Assembly: GCF_005234135.1 (NCBI RefSeq)
Contig: NZ_CP039966.1
Location: 6,155-70,154, forward strand
Direction: 5' to 3'
DNA from: Pseudorhodobacter turbinis
Lineage (GTDB): Bacteria > Pseudomonadota > Alphaproteobacteria > Rhodobacterales > Rhodobacteraceae
Length of the DNA stretch: 64,000 bases
In this document: positions 62,022-64,000 of the stretch, piece by piece
How positions within the stretch are numbered: position 1 is the first letter of the stretch
Layout: each line of letters opens with the position of its first letter
The notes under the pieces: model-generated
What the model saw: the letters and a program-made list of their open reading frames with translations, nothing else
What the model was told of the DNA's origin: nothing
Database searches by the model: none
Program-made: the position numbers and the translations under genes

Positions 62022-62813
62022 ATGTTTGGCCTACGCAATCTATTCTCCAACCGGCAGATCAAAACAGGCCCCTATGCCCCCCTGCCCTGCCCTGTCCCGC
62101 CAGTCTGCATTATCGGTGACCTGCATGGACGCCTCGACCTGCTGGAACAGATGCTCGACAAAACCAGCACACGTATGGACGCGGGCCCACATCGTCTAAT
62201 CTTCGTCGGCGACATGATCGACCGCGGTCCGCAAAGCGCCGCCATCCTGCGAATACTGTACGATATGAATTGCGCCGCCCCCGACCGGGTCATCTGCCTG
62301 ATGGGCAACCATGAACGCATGATGCTGGATTTCCTGGATGATCCAGTGCAGCACGGCCCACGTTGGCTGGCCAATGGCGGCAATGAAACATTGGCCAGCT
62401 TTGGTGTCTCACCCTGGGCGCGCAGTACGGCCAATAGCTCTGAAAACCGGCTGAAGGGCCTTGCAGCGGCCCTAGCCACCGCCCTGCCCGAGGAGATCAC
62501 GCATTGGCTGGCGTCACGGCCCCTTTTGTGGTCCGAGGGAGCGCTTGTCGTGACACATGCAGGGGCTGACCCCGCTTGCCCGATTACAAACCAGATGGAT
62601 GAAACATTCCTCTGGGGGCATTCGGCTTTTGCGCGCACGCCGCGCAGTGATGGTCTGTGGGTCGCACATGGACATACGATCCAGCCAACGGCAAAGGCCG
62701 AATCAGGGCGGGTTTCCGTCGACACCGGCGCGTGGCGCACGGGCCGTTTGTCCGCTGCATGGCTTAACGGTGACGGAGTTAACTTTATTGAGGTCACGGA
62801 CAGACCGGCCTGA
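62022..62813 (+). CDS. Metallophosphoesterase (PPP-type serine/threonine phosphatase-like)
   Basis: 263 residues with all PPP motifs: GDLHG at 32-36, GDMIDRG at 63-69, GNHE at 95-98, and later VTHAGADPACP and VAHGHTIQPTAK with the remaining metal-binding His. This places it with bacterial PrpA/PrpB-like phosphatases or Ap4A hydrolase-type enzymes. Ribosome site GGGGAGA. Related genes occur near capsule and EPS loci and could act on phosphoproteins or on the tyrosine-kinase system, but the substrate is unknown. Probably the last gene of the xrtD cluster in this direction. Confidence 0.88.
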   Translation: MFGLRNLFSNRQIKTGPYAPLPCPVPPVCIIGDLHGRLDLLEQMLDKTSTRMDAGPHRLIFVGDMIDRGPQSAAILRILYDMNCAAPDRVICLMGNHERMMLDFLDDPVQHGPRWLANGGNETLASFGVSPWARSTANSSENRLKGLAAALATALPEEITHWLASRPLLWSEGALVVTHAGADPACPITNQMDETFLWGHSAFARTPRSDGLWVAHGHTIQPTAKAESGRVSVDTGAWRTGRLSAAWLNGDGVNFIEVTDRPA

Positions 62814-63005
62814 AGCCTCGAAAGACAGTCCCCTGCTAGTGGAAAATCCCCCCTCCCCATAAGGGATAGTTTCCGCCAACAAAACAATCTAGCGTTGTGT
62901 TTCTAAAATTTTCTGCTTAGTCTCGTGGTTAACTGATGGCTTACCGGTGTGGTTGTTTAGAGGCTGTCCCAGGTCCAGACCACCGCTGAGCGGAGATTTA
63001 GAATT

Positions 63006-63197
63006 ATGCTTCTTGTAGGTTTTTTTATGACATTTTATATAGTTATCGCCTTAATTGCTGCAACAATGACATATTGTGAGCAACGCCGAACACAAGGCCA
63101 CAGCACGCTTTATACCCTGCTTGGATTTATCGCCTGCGCCTTTTGGCCCCTGACCTTGGCAAGTCTTGCTGTCTCCGCAAAACTGCACGAAACTTGA
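63006..63197 (+). CDS. Small membrane protein
   Basis: 63 residues: one long hydrophobic segment (LLVGFFMTFYIVIALIAATM), the polar loop TYCEQRRTQGHSTLY, and a second segment (LLGFIACAFWPLTLASLAV). Start ATG 63006 follows a weak ribosome site. Recalls small inner-membrane proteins of unknown function. It lies between the phosphoesterase and a VPLPA-CTERM gene. Moderate confidence that it is real. Confidence 0.5.
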   Translation: MLLVGFFMTFYIVIALIAATMTYCEQRRTQGHSTLYTLLGFIACAFWPLTLASLAVSAKLHET

Positions 63198-63368
63198 GGT
63201 TTCAACCCCTCAGATGACAGCCGAGGGGCCGCTCAAAAAGATTGCCTCATTTAATTAAACCAATTAAGATCTAATTGTATGTTTCGTCCGTTTGGAAAAC
63301 CGTTGGCACCGTTGCCGTCGGTTATGAAGCAAGCAACTGGTCTTTTGTTTAATTAGTGAGGATACATT

Positions 63369-64000
63369 ATGAAACTTTCCACATCCCTTAAATCATTTGC
63401 TGGCGCAATCGCCCTGACGGCCGTCGCGAGCATTGCAAGCGCGGCGACAACAACCTACGCAGATTTTACTGCAGTAGGTAACGTCACCTACACAGATAAC
63501 TCCCTTCTCTTTGGCTTTCCGACTGGCATTGCCGGAGGCGAAGTCGGTGGCACCGTATCGGCCAACCTTTATGGGGACACTGCAACAGCCCGCGATTACA
63601 CCCTCGAATATTCATTCGATGCAATGTCGGGAAGTTCCACGGATAACCTGTCAGGCGCCTTCTCATTGCCCTTCGCCTTCTCGATTGACAGCGTTATTGC
63701 CAGCCTGCCAACCATGCCATCAACCGGCGGCGGCATATTGCCCCTGCCCGCGCTTGGCGCAATTCTTAACTATAGCGGATTGGCAGTCACATCGAGCACC
63801 GTCGATAGCACCTTCACCTTCCAATTTGTTGGCGACGCGTGGGAAGACCTGCTCGTCAGCTTGGGATCTCCTGCCTTTCCTGATGATTTCACCGGCACCT
63901 ATGTCGCCAACCTCAAGCTAGTAGCAGAAGATGTGGCCCCTGTTCCACTTCCCGCCGCAGCACCATTGCTGTTCTTCGGCGTTGGTGGTCTGGTCGCATT
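63369..64000 (+). CDS. VPLPA-CTERM secreted protein (cut by window edge)
   Basis: At least 210 residues in the window from ATG 63369, with GTGAGGA 7 bp upstream. Signal peptide MKLSTSLKSFAGAIALTAVA to SIASAATT. The mature part is beta-rich and hydrophobic (FDAMSGSSTDNLSGAFSLPF, STFTFQFVGDAWEDLLVSLG). Near the end comes VPLPAAAPLLFFGVGGLVA, so the sorting motif and helix are present; the Arg cluster should follow beyond 64000. The third intact XrtD substrate. The 170 bases upstream are AT-rich and promoter-like, without identified boxes. Function unknown. Confidence 0.87.
   Translation, partial: MKLSTSLKSFAGAIALTAVASIASAATTTYADFTAVGNVTYTDNSLLFGFPTGIAGGEVGGTVSANLYGDTATARDYTLEYSFDAMSGSSTDNLSGAFSLPFAFSIDSVIASLPTMPSTGGGILPLPALGAILNYSGLAVTSSTVDSTFTFQFVGDAWEDLLVSLGSPAFPDDFTGTYVANLKLVAEDVAPVPLPAAAPLLFFGVGGLVA

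Noticed and set aside
63300..63320. Sigma-54 promoter (TTGGCACCGTTGC)
   Set aside because: GG and GC elements are only 7 bases apart; the factor requires 10.
1..64000. tRNA, rRNA or riboswitch genes
   Set aside because: No cloverleaf-type or rRNA-like segments or known riboswitch cores were noticed on either strand; a covariance-model search would be needed to be certain.

Overview
The window looks like part of a plasmid from an alphaproteobacterium of the Roseobacter/Rhodobacteraceae group. The evidence is a RepA-type (Pfam RPA family) replication initiator with six iterons and a DnaA box just upstream, a MobC-type mobilisation operon at the left edge, many broken insertion sequences, and an XrtD-type exosortase with VPLPA-CTERM substrates, a pairing known mainly from Rhodobacterales. 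From general knowledge, RepA-type roseobacter plasmids often carry surface-polysaccharide and biofilm genes, and this one fits. I cannot name genus or species.

Layout. 1-2165: mobilisation operon on the minus strand (DNA-binding-type protein, ParA-like ATPase, membrane protein, MobC, start of a probable relaxase). 2166-8470: accessory, decayed region with IS5, IS256, IS110 and IS1380 remnants around a GIY-YIG gene, a small secreted protein, a GAF fragment and a low-complexity protein. 8470-11134: a secreted vWA protein with a VPLPA-CTERM tail and a secreted TPR protein. 11411-12990: two overlapping DUF1127 genes divergent from a LysR regulator. 13229-15515: an IS110 transposase gene split by an IS3-family element with intact ends and a 4-bp target duplication. 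15640-17028: origin and repA.

17311-27726: the polysaccharide export core: a GT4 glycosyltransferase, an outer-membrane beta-barrel candidate, a Wza-like export protein, a large TPR lipoprotein, a priming sugar transferase and, divergently, an ExeA-like ATPase, a Wzz-like chain-length protein and a BY-type tyrosine kinase. 27814-28874: an IS30 remnant, then a broken VPLPA-CTERM gene. 28922-44035: a giant beta-helix/PKD/LamG protein with three 633-bp tandem repeats, an asparagine-synthetase-like protein, a Tat-exported beta-helix protein, a PrsDE-type type I secretion pair, a glycosyltransferase, a polymerase/ligase and a frameshifted beta-helix protein.

44186-51905: IS debris at both ends around a truncated HicB, a GtrA/GtrB pair, a membrane protein and a DegT aminotransferase + GNAT acetyltransferase pair resembling WecE/WecD. 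52128-58317: Wzx flippase, nitroreductase-like protein, pyruvyl transferase, GT2, hexapeptide acyltransferase and VanZ-like protein. 58576-64000: VPLPA-CTERM protein, XrtD exosortase, rhomboid protease, small membrane proteins, a metallophosphoesterase and another VPLPA-CTERM protein cut by the window edge.

Working model (inference): the genes make, decorate, polymerise and export an exopolysaccharide that probably carries an N-acetylated 4-amino-4,6-dideoxyhexose and pyruvate ketals. Type I- and Tat-exported beta-helix proteins act on or bind it, and XrtD processes the VPLPA-CTERM proteins at the inner membrane as part of the same matrix or surface programme.
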